From NCBI GenBank assembly GCA_034522055.1, contig JAXHLS010000002.1, positions 1,054,001-1,118,000 of the forward strand: a DNA stretch of 64,000 bases, written 5' to 3'. The stretch is from Gammaproteobacteria bacterium. Its GTDB lineage: Bacteria > Pseudomonadota > Gammaproteobacteria > JAABTG01. Position numbers and translations under genes: made by a program. Below, piece after piece: positions 18,892-27,051 of the stretch (positions are counted from its first letter, which is position 1; each line of letters begins with the position of its first letter). Below the pieces are notes generated by a model, which was given only the letters and a program-made list of their open reading frames with translations, had not been told where the DNA came from and ran no database searches.

Positions 18892-18917
18892 GCGGTCCCG
18901 CGGGACCGCTTTTTTTT
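18892..18917 (+). terminator. Intrinsic terminator after the 65-aa gene
   Basis: Perfect palindrome GCGGTCCCG/CGGGACCGC (18892-18909) followed directly by eight T residues (18910-18917). Ends the transcript of the small gene before the glutaredoxin start at 18976. Confidence 0.9.
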
Positions 18918-18975
18918 GTCCCGGCGCCGCCGCCGGGGCCGCCATACCATTCCCTCACACGAACGGCCTGGATTC

Positions 18976-19239
18976 ATGCCGATGGCTAACGTAGAAATAT
19001 ATCTCACGACCCATTGTCCTTACTGCATCAGGGCACGCCGGCTGCTGGATAACAAGGGCATCAGCTACGACGTCGTGGACGTGGGCGCGGACCGGGAGTT
19101 GTGGCGGCAGATGATGCAACGCAGCCAGCGCCGCACGGTGCCCCAGGTCTTCATCGACGAGGTGGCGGTGGGTGGCTTCGACGACTTGGTGCAACTGGAG
19201 CGCGAGGGGCGTCTCGATGCCCTGCTGGGACTGGAATAG
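18976..19239 (+). CDS. grxC: Glutaredoxin 3
   Basis: Small dithiol glutaredoxin reducing disulfides with glutathione. The start at 18976 (MPMANVEIYLTTHCPYC) puts the active site CPYC at residues 14-17; ATG 18982 is an equally plausible start. The cis-proline motif RRTVPQVFI and glutathione-contact GGFDDL follow. 87 residues, usual size. Its stop overlaps the GTG start of the Hsp15 gene. Confidence 0.93.
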   Translation: MPMANVEIYLTTHCPYCIRARRLLDNKGISYDVVDVGADRELWRQMMQRSQRRTVPQVFIDEVAVGGFDDLVQLEREGRLDALLGLE

Positions 19240-19640
19240 TGTCTGCTGAGGGTACGCAACGCCTCGACAAGTGGCTGTGGGTGGCGCGCTTCTTCAAGAC
19301 CCGTGGCCTCGCCGCCGAGGCGGTGAGCGGCGGCAAGGTCCATGTGGATGGCCAGCGGGCGAAAGCCGCCCGGCCGGTGCGACCGGATCAGGTGATACGG
19401 GTACGCAAGGGCGAGTGGGAGATCACGGTCGTGGTGCGGGGTCTCGCCACTACCCGCCGCCCCGCCCGCGAGGCCGAGGCCCTCTACGAGGAGACGGCCG
19501 AGAGCCTGCGCCAGCGCCAACAGTCCGCGGCGGCACAGCGCGCCACCGCCGGCCACCCCGGACAGGGGGCGGGGCGCCCCACCAAGCGGGATCGCCGCCA
19601 ACTGGCACGCCTGGGCCGCGACCAGGGTACCGGAAGCTGA
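19239..19640 (+). CDS. hslR: Hsp15-like S4-domain RNA-binding heat-shock protein
   Basis: Binds free 50S subunits carrying a stalled nascent chain, in E. coli. The start is GTG at 19239, sharing one base with the grxC stop (TAGTG), giving VSAEGTQRLDKWLWVARFFKTR. The S4 motif occupies the first about 60 residues (LAAEAVSGGKVHVDGQRAKAARPVRPDQVIRV, with conserved Gly and Lys/Arg). The C-terminus is basic and Arg-rich (RPTKRDRRQLARLGRD). 133 residues, as in E. coli. Confidence 0.9.
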   Translation: MSAEGTQRLDKWLWVARFFKTRGLAAEAVSGGKVHVDGQRAKAARPVRPDQVIRVRKGEWEITVVVRGLATTRRPAREAEALYEETAESLRQRQQSAAAQRATAGHPGQGAGRPTKRDRRQLARLGRDQGTGS

Positions 19641-19678
19641 GGCAGACGAGGCCTCTCGCTTTACACGCCGACCCCGCT

Positions 19679-19738
19679 GGGAAAAGGGTGTCAGGAACCG
19701 TTTCTAGCAGGAAAAGGCTCCTGACACCGTTTTCCCAA
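19679..19738. repeat. Imperfect inverted repeat remnant
   Basis: GGGAAAAGGGTGTCAGGAAC on the left pairs with GCTCCTGACACCGTTTTCCC on the right across about 60 bp. The inner GGAAAAGGCTCCTGACACC arrangement resembles recurrent scars linked to IS200-like/REP-associated transposases. No transposase is present. Confidence 0.5.
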
Positions 19739-19826
19739 ATGCGCCACGTGGCCGAAAATGAAGCTGGCGCGCAGCGAGAAGGCCAGGCTGGCTTGCCCTA
19801 CCCCCCCACCGATGGAGGAGCGAAGG

Positions 19827-20870
19827 ATGGAGTACCGTACTCTGGGCCGCACCGACCTCGAGGTCAGCGTCATCTGTCTCGGCACCATGACCTGGGGCGA
19901 GCAGAACAGCGAGGTCGAGGCCCATGCCCAGCTGGACTACGCCCTGGATCACGGGGTCAACTTCATCGACGCCGCCGAACTCTATCCCATCCCTCCACGC
20001 GCCGAGACCTACGGCCGCACCGAGACCTACATCGGTTCCTGGCTGGCCCGCCGGGGCAACCGTGACCGCGTGGTGCTGTCCACCAAGGCGGCCGGGCCCG
20101 GCGCGGACTGGATTCCCCATATCCGTGGCGGGCGCTCCCGCTACGACGCCGGCAACCTGCGCGAAGCCCTGGAGGCCAGCCTCCGGCGCCTGGGCACCGA
20201 CTACATTGACCTCTACCAATTACACTGGCCCGAGCGTAATACCAACTTCTTCGGCCGTCTCGGCTATGAGGTGCTGCCCGACGAGGCCTTCACCCCCTTC
20301 GCGGAGACCCTCGAGGCCCTGGACACCCTGGTGAAGGAGGGCAAGATCCGCCACTTCGGCCTGTCCAACGAATCGGCCTGGGGCGCCATGAGCTATATCC
20401 ACGCCGCCACTATCGGCGACCTGCCCCGACCGGCTTCCATCCAGAACCCCTACAGCCTGCTCAACCGCAGTTTCGAGGTGGGGCTGGCCGAGGTGGCCCA
20501 CCGCGAGGCCCTGGCCCTGCTGGCCTACTCGCCGCTGGGCTTCGGGGTGCTGACGGGCAAATATCTGGACGGCGCCCGCCCAGCCGGGGCACGCATCAGC
20601 CGCTGGCCCGCCTATGCCCGCTACCTGGGAGACGAGAGCGTGGCCGCCACCCGGGCCTACGTGGATCTGGCCCGCCACCATGGCCTCGATCCGGCCCAGC
20701 TGGCCCTGGCCTATGCAAACAGCCGCCCCTTCCTGGCTGCCACCATCATCGGGGCCACCGATCTGGACCAGCTGGCCACCAATATCGGCAGTGCCGGCGT
20801 GATCCTGTCCCCGCCGGTGCTGGAAGCCATCGAGGCCATCCACAAACGCCACCCCTACCCCGCGCCATGA
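19827..20870 (+). CDS. tas: Aldo/keto reductase of the Tas type
   Basis: NADPH-dependent reductase with a TIM-barrel fold. The start at 19827 (MEYRTLGRTDLEVSVICLGTM) follows a GGAG ribosome-binding site and gives 347 residues. The motif FIDAAELYPIPPRAETYGRTE is close to that of E. coli Tas and contains the catalytic Asp/Tyr. The Lys lies in LSTKAAG and the His in LYQLHWPER. The cofactor loop is near the C-terminus (ATIIGATDLDQLATNI). Physiological substrate unknown. Overlaps the next gene by 4 bp. Confidence 0.9.
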   Translation: MEYRTLGRTDLEVSVICLGTMTWGEQNSEVEAHAQLDYALDHGVNFIDAAELYPIPPRAETYGRTETYIGSWLARRGNRDRVVLSTKAAGPGADWIPHIRGGRSRYDAGNLREALEASLRRLGTDYIDLYQLHWPERNTNFFGRLGYEVLPDEAFTPFAETLEALDTLVKEGKIRHFGLSNESAWGAMSYIHAATIGDLPRPASIQNPYSLLNRSFEVGLAEVAHREALALLAYSPLGFGVLTGKYLDGARPAGARISRWPAYARYLGDESVAATRAYVDLARHHGLDPAQLALAYANSRPFLAATIIGATDLDQLATNIGSAGVILSPPVLEAIEAIHKRHPYPAP

Positions 20871-21322
20871 CCGACGAAGACGAATTCCGCCGCACCCTGG
20901 AGGATGTCCAGGAACTGCCCTGCGCCTTCCAGAAGGCAGTGCTCAACCGCCAGTGCGACTGCTCCCTGGTGGAGCGCTTCAACCTCGGAGAGCGGGAGTG
21001 CGTGCGCTGCACCGACTACAACGCCGCGCGCAACTGCTGGGCCCTGCTGCAGCTGTTCCGGGACAAGGGCCGTTTCGCCCTCGGGGAACGGCAGATCCCG
21101 GGTGCCCTGCCCCATGCCAAGGAGCTGCGTCTCCAGGCCGGCGGCCTCCAGGGCCTCCAGTCCGCGCTGGATCCGGACCACAGGCCGCGGGTCGCGGATA
21201 TCCACGGCCTCGCCGGGCGCGCCCAGTCCACCTATGGCAGCCTCCAGCGCCTGCCCTTCGAGGCGGTGGCCCAGGGCATCAGCCGCTTCTGCGGCCGGCG
21301 CCGCTCGCGGCGACGCCCCTGA
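20867..21322 (+). CDS. Cysteine-rich conserved hypothetical protein
   Basis: 151 residues, starting inside the ATGA overlap with the aldo/keto reductase gene, so translationally coupled. Six cysteines lie in the first 60 residues (C19, C30, C32, C45, C48, C57; patterns CDC and CVRC), suggesting a metal or Fe-S site. The C-terminal half is basic, ending CGRRRSRRRP. No signal peptide. I do not recognise the family. Coupling hints that it could serve as a partner or cofactor-binding companion of the reductase. Confidence 0.65.
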   Translation: MTDEDEFRRTLEDVQELPCAFQKAVLNRQCDCSLVERFNLGERECVRCTDYNAARNCWALLQLFRDKGRFALGERQIPGALPHAKELRLQAGGLQGLQSALDPDHRPRVADIHGLAGRAQSTYGSLQRLPFEAVAQGISRFCGRRRSRRRP

Positions 21323-21874
21323 CGGCGACGGATCCGGTCACCGGAACCCTTCGTAGTGGACATGACTGCGTAGCTGTCCCGTAATTTCGGACGCCGAGGA
21401 CCTCGCAGGTGATGCTAAACAAAATATTTCGGGTTCGTCAGCAGAATTCGTGGGTTTAGAAAGAAGAATATCCACTCGCTAAGACGGAGGTCGGGCTGTA
21501 GGTCGGGCTTCAGCCCGACACCCAACGCTGGCGGGTGGTTCCGGCCCGGCCTGTGGTATGCGCGGCGGGCTTTAATGTCGGGATGAATCCCGACCTACAT
21601 CCGTGCCCAGGGAATGGACAGGGGAGTGTCGTGCAAGTCGGGCTGTAGGTCGGGCTTCAGCCCGACAGCCTTCGCGTGGCACCGCCCCCGCGCGGGGTAT
21701 GCGCCGCGGGTTTGAATGTTGGGATGAATCCCTACCCACATCCGTGCCCAAGGAGTAGGGAGTGGGGGTATTGGATAGGTCGGGCCGTAGGTCGGGCTTC
21801 AGCCCGACAGGGGGGGGCCTATAGCTTCGAGGCGCGGAACGGCTACACCTCACCAGCGAACAGAGGCAGCGATA
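21323..21874. repeat. 552-bp gap filled with family A palindromic repeats
   Basis: Contains GTAGGTCGGGCTTCAGCCCG heads at about 21497-21520, 21644-21667 and 21786-21809. Alternating inverted tails of the ATGTCGGGATGAATCCCGAC type lie at about 21575-21600 and, diverged, at 21716-21742. The spacers between them are themselves conserved. It also holds GCAGAATTCGTGGGTTTAGAA at about 21440-21460, which recurs with small changes at 57338-57358. No gene is seen. The ubiG promoter presumably lies in the last 60 bp. Confidence 0.75.
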
Positions 21875-22627
21875 ATGAATCACCAGCCCCTGGCAGCCAG
21901 TGTCGACGAGAGCGAACTGCCCTACTACCAGCGCCTCGCCCACACCTGGTGGGACGACGGCGGTCCGTTCTGGCCCTTGCACCGCCTGAACCGCCTGCGC
22001 ACCGCCTTCATCCGCGAGCGCCTGTGCGCCGGCTTCGGGAGGGATCCCGACAAGCCGCGCCCCCTGGCGGGCCTCACCGCCCTGGACGTGGGCTGCGGCG
22101 GCGGCATTCTCAGCGAGTCCCTCCACGACATGGGCCTCTCGGTCCACGGCGTGGACGTGGTGGAGAAGAATATCCAGGTGGCACGGTTGCACGCCGCCGC
22201 AGGGGGGCGCGACATCGCTTATACCACCATCACCGCCGAGGATCTGGCGGCCCGCGGGGTGCCTTACGACGTGGTCCTGAACATGGAGGTGGTGGAGCAT
22301 GTCGCCGATCTGGAGAGCTTCATGATGGCCTGCAACGCCCTCGTGGCGCCCGGCGGCATGACCTTCGTGGCCACCATCAACCGTACCTGGGCGGCCTTCA
22401 CCAGCGCCATCGTCGGGGCGGAATACATCCTGGGCTGGCTGCCCCGGGGCACCCACCGCTACGCCAAGCTGCGCCGGCCGGCGGAGGTCATCCGTCTGCT
22501 GGAGGCGGGGGGCCTGGGGGTGGATGCCACCGTGGGCGTGCGGGTCAATCCCTTGACCCGCCACTTTGCGTTAAGCGACTACCTGGGCATCAACTACATG
22601 GTGGCCGCCTCCCGGCCCCGCCCCTGA
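21875..22627 (+). CDS. ubiG: Ubiquinone biosynthesis O-methyltransferase
   Basis: Catalyses both O-methylations of ubiquinone synthesis. 250 residues. The N-terminal segment with AHTWWDDGGPFWPLHRLNRLR is typical of UbiG. SAM motif I is LDVGCGGGILSE (70-81). VEHVADLESFM and GWLPRGTHRYAKLRRPAEV, the UbiG membrane-interacting segment, follow. The photolyase gene starts 16 bp after the stop, so the two may share a transcript. Confidence 0.95.
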   Translation: MNHQPLAASVDESELPYYQRLAHTWWDDGGPFWPLHRLNRLRTAFIRERLCAGFGRDPDKPRPLAGLTALDVGCGGGILSESLHDMGLSVHGVDVVEKNIQVARLHAAAGGRDIAYTTITAEDLAARGVPYDVVLNMEVVEHVADLESFMMACNALVAPGGMTFVATINRTWAAFTSAIVGAEYILGWLPRGTHRYAKLRRPAEVIRLLEAGGLGVDATVGVRVNPLTRHFALSDYLGINYMVAASRPRP

Positions 22628-22643
22628 ACCGCACCGCCTCACC

Positions 22644-24182
22644 GTGACCGCGGGCCACCGTCTGGGACTGATACTGGGGGACCAGCTCTCCCCCCAAAAC
22701 CCCCTGCTCACGTCCCTCACCCCGGGCACAGACCGCCTGCTGATGGTCGAGGCCCCGGGCGAGGCCACCCGGGTGTGGTCCGGCAAAGCCCGCATCGTCA
22801 TGTTCCTGGCCGCCATGCGTCACTACGCCGCCGGACTCGCCTCCAGCGGCTTCCACCTCAGCTATCTGGCCCTCGAAGACCACCGGCATCCCACCCTGGA
22901 GGCCGCCCTGGCGGAGACATTGGCCATCGCAGCCCCCCGCGAGCTGGTGGTGGTGCAGCCCGGAGAATACGGCGTCGCCACCGCCATCGCCGCCCAATGC
23001 CGAGCCTCCGGTGTGCCCCTGCGAGTACTGCCTGATCCCCACTTCATGGCCGACGACGACGATTTTGCCCGCTGGGCGGACGGCCGCAGCAACCTGGTGA
23101 TGGAGCACTTCTATCGCGCCATGCGCCGGCGCCACGGCATCCTCATGGACGACGACGGCAAGCCGGCGGGCGGGGCCTGGAACTTCGACCGCGCCAACCG
23201 CCAGCCCTTTCCCCGCCGGGGCCCGGGCCTCCTGCCACGCCCCCTGGGTTTCGCACCGGACGCCACCACCCGCGAGGTCATGGACATCGTCGAACGCCGT
23301 TTCGCCGCCCACCCCGGCCGCCTGGAGCACTTCAACTGGCCCGTCACCACCGCGGATGCGCGGCGCGCCCTGGCGGACTTCATCGCCCACCGCCTGGCCT
23401 CGTTCGGGCCCCACCAGGACGCCATGTGGACGGACGAAGCGTGGCTCTACCATGCCACCCTGTCCGCCGCCCTGAACCTCCACCTCCTGGACCCGCGGGA
23501 GGTCATGGACGCGGCCCTGGAGGCCTACCACCAAGGCCAGGCGCCCATTGCCTCGGTGGAGGGCTTCGTGCGCCAGATCCTGGGCTGGCGGGAATACGTG
23601 CGCGGTATCTATGGGCGCTTCATGCCCGACTACCTGGAGATGAACCATCTTGGGGCGCGGGCCGATCTGCCGGCCTTCTACTGGAACGCTGACACGCGGA
23701 TGCACTGCCTGGCCCAGGCTGTGGGCCAGACCCTGGACCACGGCTACGCCCACCACATCCAGAGGCTCATGGTCACAGGCCTGTTCGCCATGCTCTACGG
23801 AGTGCAACCGCGGCAGGTGCACGAATGGTATCTGGCGGTGTACGTGGATGCGGTGGAGTGGGTGGAACTCCCCAACACCCTGGGGATGTCCCAGCATGCC
23901 GATGGTGGCCTCATGGCCTCCAAGCCCTATGCCGCCTCGGGCAAATACATCCAACGCATGAGCAACTACTGCGCGGCCTGCCCCTTCGACTCCCGGGTCA
24001 CGTCAGGCGCCACCGCCTGCCCCTTCAATATTCTTTACTGGGATTTTCTGCTGACCCATCGCCGGCGCTTCGCCCACCACCCCCGCACGGCCCTGCAGTG
24101 GCGCGCCGTAGAGCGCCTGTCACCCCAGGACGTGGCGACCCTGCGGGCCGCCGCCACCGCCCTGCGAGAGCATCCACCCTGA
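22644..24182 (+). CDS. Iron-sulfur cryptochrome/photolyase (FeS-BCP, (6-4) type)
   Basis: Deoxyribodipyrimidine-photolyase-related protein, 512 residues from GTG 22644. The N-terminus LGLILGDQLSPQNPLL is characteristic of this branch. The C-terminal half has the FAD-binding region (GFVRQILGWREYVRGIYGR, HHIQRLMVTGLFAML, VYVDAVEWVELPNTLGMSQ). Four cysteines fit the 4Fe-4S set: MHCLAQ, YCAACPF and TACPFN. Relatives repair UV (6-4) photoproducts. In organisms with RpoE-ChrR a photolyase is often a regulon member, but no matching promoter is seen here. Confidence 0.9.
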   Translation: MTAGHRLGLILGDQLSPQNPLLTSLTPGTDRLLMVEAPGEATRVWSGKARIVMFLAAMRHYAAGLASSGFHLSYLALEDHRHPTLEAALAETLAIAAPRELVVVQPGEYGVATAIAAQCRASGVPLRVLPDPHFMADDDDFARWADGRSNLVMEHFYRAMRRRHGILMDDDGKPAGGAWNFDRANRQPFPRRGPGLLPRPLGFAPDATTREVMDIVERRFAAHPGRLEHFNWPVTTADARRALADFIAHRLASFGPHQDAMWTDEAWLYHATLSAALNLHLLDPREVMDAALEAYHQGQAPIASVEGFVRQILGWREYVRGIYGRFMPDYLEMNHLGARADLPAFYWNADTRMHCLAQAVGQTLDHGYAHHIQRLMVTGLFAMLYGVQPRQVHEWYLAVYVDAVEWVELPNTLGMSQHADGGLMASKPYAASGKYIQRMSNYCAACPFDSRVTSGATACPFNILYWDFLLTHRRRFAHHPRTALQWRAVERLSPQDVATLRAAATALREHPP

Positions 24183-24209
24183 GGTACCCCGCGGCCCGCC
24201 GGCCGGGGC

Positions 24210-25019
24210 TCACATGCGGGACACCCAGCGCACGTTCAGCAGTTCCATAGCCGCCCCCGCACTGGCCCCGCCCAGCACGCCCCCCAGAAGGGCGGCGGGA
24301 AACTCATCGAAGGCCGCTTCCAGGGCGGCCTTGGCAACGGGCTCGAGGTCGTAGGACAGAGACAGGGCCAGGAACCACATGCTGCTGCCCACGATGAGCG
24401 ACACCCAGGTGGCGGCGAGGGCCACACTCAGGGCATGGGGAAGAAAGTACACGCTGCGATTTTGTTCGGCCGAGAGGGCCGAGAGGTAGAACATGGAGCC
24501 GGTGACGGGCACCAGCAGGAAGGTCATCACCATGGTCCACGGCGGTTCCGGAAGGAACCATACCAACCCGCTCAAGGCGAGACCGGCGATAGCACCCGCC
24601 ACCCCTCCGACCACCACCACCGCGAGAGAACCGCGCCGCCGTTCATAAAAGAAGGCCGCGACAAACCCGAATACCAGGCCCGTCACCACCGTGGCCGTGA
24701 TGAGCTTGCCGGGGCCATCCTCGAAGGGGAAGTAGATGAGGGCGGCCTGACTGGATACCGTCCCTGCGACGGCGCCCACGATGGCCGCCCGTTTGGCGCT
24801 GTAGAAGGCGGCCACGAAGGCCCCCGCCGCGGCAGTGGCCACGGGCAGGTGCCACCAGGCCCCGCCCTCGAGACCGAGATAGCGCCACACCCCGAGGAAC
24901 ACGGCGCTGTACAACACCCCGGCGAAGCCCCACATGACCGCTCTCATGAAGGCCAGGCTCTGTCTGTCTGCGGAAATGGTCAAAGGTGTCGGGGCTGGTG
25001 AATGGGTGTCCGAGAGCAT
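24210..25019 (-). CDS. Polytopic membrane protein of unknown function
   Basis: 269 residues from ATG 25019 (MLSDTHSPAPTPLTISADR). About seven hydrophobic segments are visible, for example AVMWGFAGVLYSAVFLGVW, LITATVVTGLVFGFVAAFF, LAVVVVGGVAGAIAGLALSG and LLGGVLGGASAGAAMELL. Gly/Ala-rich packing motifs are frequent. No transporter or enzyme signature recognised. Its 5' end faces the DUF6134-SDR-NTF2 operon across 111 bp; the ECF-type promoter in that gap points away from it. An upstream in-frame start (25112) would overlap that promoter and is less likely. Confidence 0.7.
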   Translation of the reverse strand: MLSDTHSPAPTPLTISADRQSLAFMRAVMWGFAGVLYSAVFLGVWRYLGLEGGAWWHLPVATAAAGAFVAAFYSAKRAAIVGAVAGTVSSQAALIYFPFEDGPGKLITATVVTGLVFGFVAAFFYERRRGSLAVVVVGGVAGAIAGLALSGLVWFLPEPPWTMVMTFLLVPVTGSMFYLSALSAEQNRSVYFLPHALSVALAATWVSLIVGSSMWFLALSLSYDLEPVAKAALEAAFDEFPAALLGGVLGGASAGAAMELLNVRWVSRM

Positions 25020-25061
25020 AACAGAGTCAGGGCGCCGCCCCCAGAAGGCTTCGCGCCCCAG

Positions 25062-25087
25062 TGATCCACGGGCCGGAAGCCGCCGTA
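25062..25087 (+). promoter_or_regulatory. ECF11-type (RpoE-ChrR) promoter for DUF6134-SDR-NTF2
   Basis: TGATCC (25062-25067), 14 bp, then GCCGTA (25082-25087), 43 bp before the DUF6134 start. This matches the two divergent sites between the sigma gene and the FAD-oxidoreductase gene in both motifs and spacing. A TGATC -35 element is known for the RpoE of Rhodobacter-type RpoE-ChrR systems. The assignment to the local sigma factor is inference. Confidence 0.78.
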
Positions 25088-25130
25088 TCTTGAAGGCAAT
25101 ACCATCCTCCATCTCCGTGTTGCCATACTC

Positions 25131-25817
25131 ATGAAATCGGTCACCCTCGTCGCCCTGGTCCCCTCGGTCCTGCTCTGGTCATCCCTCGCGACAGGCGCCG
25201 CGAGTGCGTCCGCGACGGACCATCGCTATGTCTTCGACGTCTCGCGCGAGGGCCGTCCCATCGGCACCCATGAGGTGCGGATTCAGAAGGAGGGCGATAC
25301 CACCCGGGCCTCCATAGATACCCGCCTGCGGGTGAGCTTCCTCGGACTCACGGTCTACAGTCTGAATTACTCGGCCGAGGAGCTGTGGAGCCGCGACGAG
25401 CTGCAATCCCTGCGGTTGGAGGTGAATCACAACGGCGAGCGACTGTTCCTCACAGGCCAGCGCCGGGACGACGCCTTCCAAGTCACCGACGCCGACGGCG
25501 AGCGCCGGCTGCCCCTGCCCCTGGTGCCCACCAATCATTGGCATCCCATTATCCTGGAGCAGCAGCGGGTACTGAACACCCTCACCGGCAAGGTCAACGA
25601 CATTACCGTGCAGCGGGTGGGCGAAGACGCCCTGACTCTAGACTCGGCCACCGTGGCCGCCACCCGGTACCGCTTCGATGGCGAGCTGCGGCTCCACAGC
25701 TGGTACGACGACGACGGGCGCTGGCTGGCCATGGACTTCGAGGCCCGGGACGGCTCCATCATCGAATACCGTTGCCGCAACTGCACGGGCCACGATGGCT
25801 CCGGCCACGATGGCTGA
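25131..25817 (+). CDS. DUF6134-like secreted protein
   Basis: 228 residues with an N-terminal signal peptide (VTLVALVPSVLLWSSLATG, cleavage near ASASA). The mature part is beta-rich: YVFDVSREGRPIGTHEVRIQ, then RASIDTRLRVSFLGLTVYSLNY. The family has no established activity. The C-terminus has YRCRNCTG, a CxxC pair. First gene of a three-gene operon behind an ECF-type promoter; the SDR start overlaps its stop. Confidence 0.75.
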   Translation: MKSVTLVALVPSVLLWSSLATGAASASATDHRYVFDVSREGRPIGTHEVRIQKEGDTTRASIDTRLRVSFLGLTVYSLNYSAEELWSRDELQSLRLEVNHNGERLFLTGQRRDDAFQVTDADGERRLPLPLVPTNHWHPIILEQQRVLNTLTGKVNDITVQRVGEDALTLDSATVAATRYRFDGELRLHSWYDDDGRWLAMDFEARDGSIIEYRCRNCTGHDGSGHDG

Positions 25818-26568
25818 AGACCTGCCCTGGACCTCGGCGTGGGTGACGGGGGCGAGCGCCGGCATCGGGCGTGCCCTGGCGTTGCGGCTCGCTGCGGGGG
25901 GCTGCGCGGTCACCGCCTCGGCCCGCAGCGCCGGAGCCCTGGAGGAACTCCATGACGCACACTCCGCCATCACCCCCCGGCCCCTCGATGTCACGGATAC
26001 CGCGGCCATGGCCGCGGCGGTGGCCGATATGGAGGGCCGTCAGGGCCCCCTGGACCTGGCGCTCTTCAATGCCGGCACCTACGATCCCCTGCCCGGAGGG
26101 CTCGGTGACCCGGCGGTGTTCCGCCGCCATATGGAGGTCAACTACATGGGTGTGGTGAACGGCCTTCACGGTGTGCTGCCGGCCATGAAGGAACGGGGCC
26201 GCGGCCAAGTGGCCCTCATGGGATCCCTGTCGGGCTACCGTGGCCTGCCGCAAGCCGCCTACTACGGCCCCACCAAGGCCGCCCTCATCAACCTCGCCGA
26301 GACCCTGCGCACCGAACTGGGCGGCAGCGGCGTGGATCTGCGCATCGTCAACCCGGGCTTCGTGGCCACCCGCCTCACCGAGAAGAACGACTTCACCATG
26401 CCGGACCTCATGACAGCGGAAGACGCCGCAACCGCCATCATCACCGGCCTGCGGGGCACGGGCTTCGAGATCGCCTTCCCGCGACGCTTCGCCCTGGTCA
26501 TGAAGCTCGCCCGGTTGCTGCCCTACGGCCTGTTCTTTCCCCTGGCCGCACGGCTCGCCAAAGAATGA
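25810..26568 (+). CDS. Short-chain dehydrogenase/reductase
   Basis: NAD(P)-dependent oxidoreductase of 252 residues from ATG 25810; ATG 25795 is an alternative that adds five residues. Rossmann motif VTGASAGIGRALAL, then NAG in LALFNAGTYD, the catalytic Ser in MGSLSGYRG and the YxxxK-type motif YYGPTKAALINL. The C-terminus is hydrophobic (LVMKLARLLPYGLFFPL), suggesting membrane association. SDR genes of this kind accompany rpoE-chrR, cfa and DUF1365 genes in several gammaproteobacteria. Overlaps both neighbours. Confidence 0.88.
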   Translation: MAEDLPWTSAWVTGASAGIGRALALRLAAGGCAVTASARSAGALEELHDAHSAITPRPLDVTDTAAMAAAVADMEGRQGPLDLALFNAGTYDPLPGGLGDPAVFRRHMEVNYMGVVNGLHGVLPAMKERGRGQVALMGSLSGYRGLPQAAYYGPTKAALINLAETLRTELGGSGVDLRIVNPGFVATRLTEKNDFTMPDLMTAEDAATAIITGLRGTGFEIAFPRRFALVMKLARLLPYGLFFPLAARLAKE

Positions 26569-27017
26569 ACAATGGCGCGCCCGCCGCGCGTAAGGCCGCC
26601 CTGGCGGCCTGGATCGGGCTGTTCGACGTCCTGCGGGAAGGGCGGTTGCCGGCGCGTGAGGCCCTGGCGGCCTGCGCCACCGAGGATGTCCTGTTCAGAG
26701 ACCCCTTCAACGAGGTGCGAGGCCATGACGCCATGCTGCGGGTACTCGCACACACCCTCGGCAACATCCGGGACGTCCGCCTCACGGTGCTGGACACCGC
26801 CTGGTCCGGCGATGTGGCCTTCATCAAGTGGGAGCTGGGCGGTCGGGTGAAATACCTGGGCGACTGGCGGGTGACGGGCATGAGCGAGATCACCTTCGCC
26901 GCGGATGGCCGGGTATGCGCCCACGTGGACTACTGGGACGCCGCCGGCGGCCTCTACGCCCGCCTGCCCCTCATCGGCCCCCTCATGCGCGGCCTGCTGG
27001 CCCTGGGCCGCGCCTGA
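26565..27017 (+). CDS. NTF2/SnoaL-like protein
   Basis: 150 residues, start overlapping the SDR stop by 4 bp. The alpha+beta cone-fold pattern is visible: an N-terminal helix (WIGLFDVLREGRL), then FRDPFNEVRGHDAMLRVL, FIKWELGGRV and RVCAHVDYWDAAGGLY. The DPF...G motif and the HVDYWD strand recur in SnoaL-like proteins found next to rpoE-chrR. Specific ligand unknown; it may bind a lipid-derived or oxidised small molecule. Convergent with the glutamine synthetase gene. Confidence 0.82.
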   Translation: MNNGAPAARKAALAAWIGLFDVLREGRLPAREALAACATEDVLFRDPFNEVRGHDAMLRVLAHTLGNIRDVRLTVLDTAWSGDVAFIKWELGGRVKYLGDWRVTGMSEITFAADGRVCAHVDYWDAAGGLYARLPLIGPLMRGLLALGRA

Positions 27018-27051
27018 TCCGTAATGAGAGGCCATCATCGGGGCGCCCGCA

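Noticed and set aside
27015-27040. TGATCC at the end of the NTF2 gene
   Set aside because: No GCCGTA at the right distance and no plus-strand gene follows.
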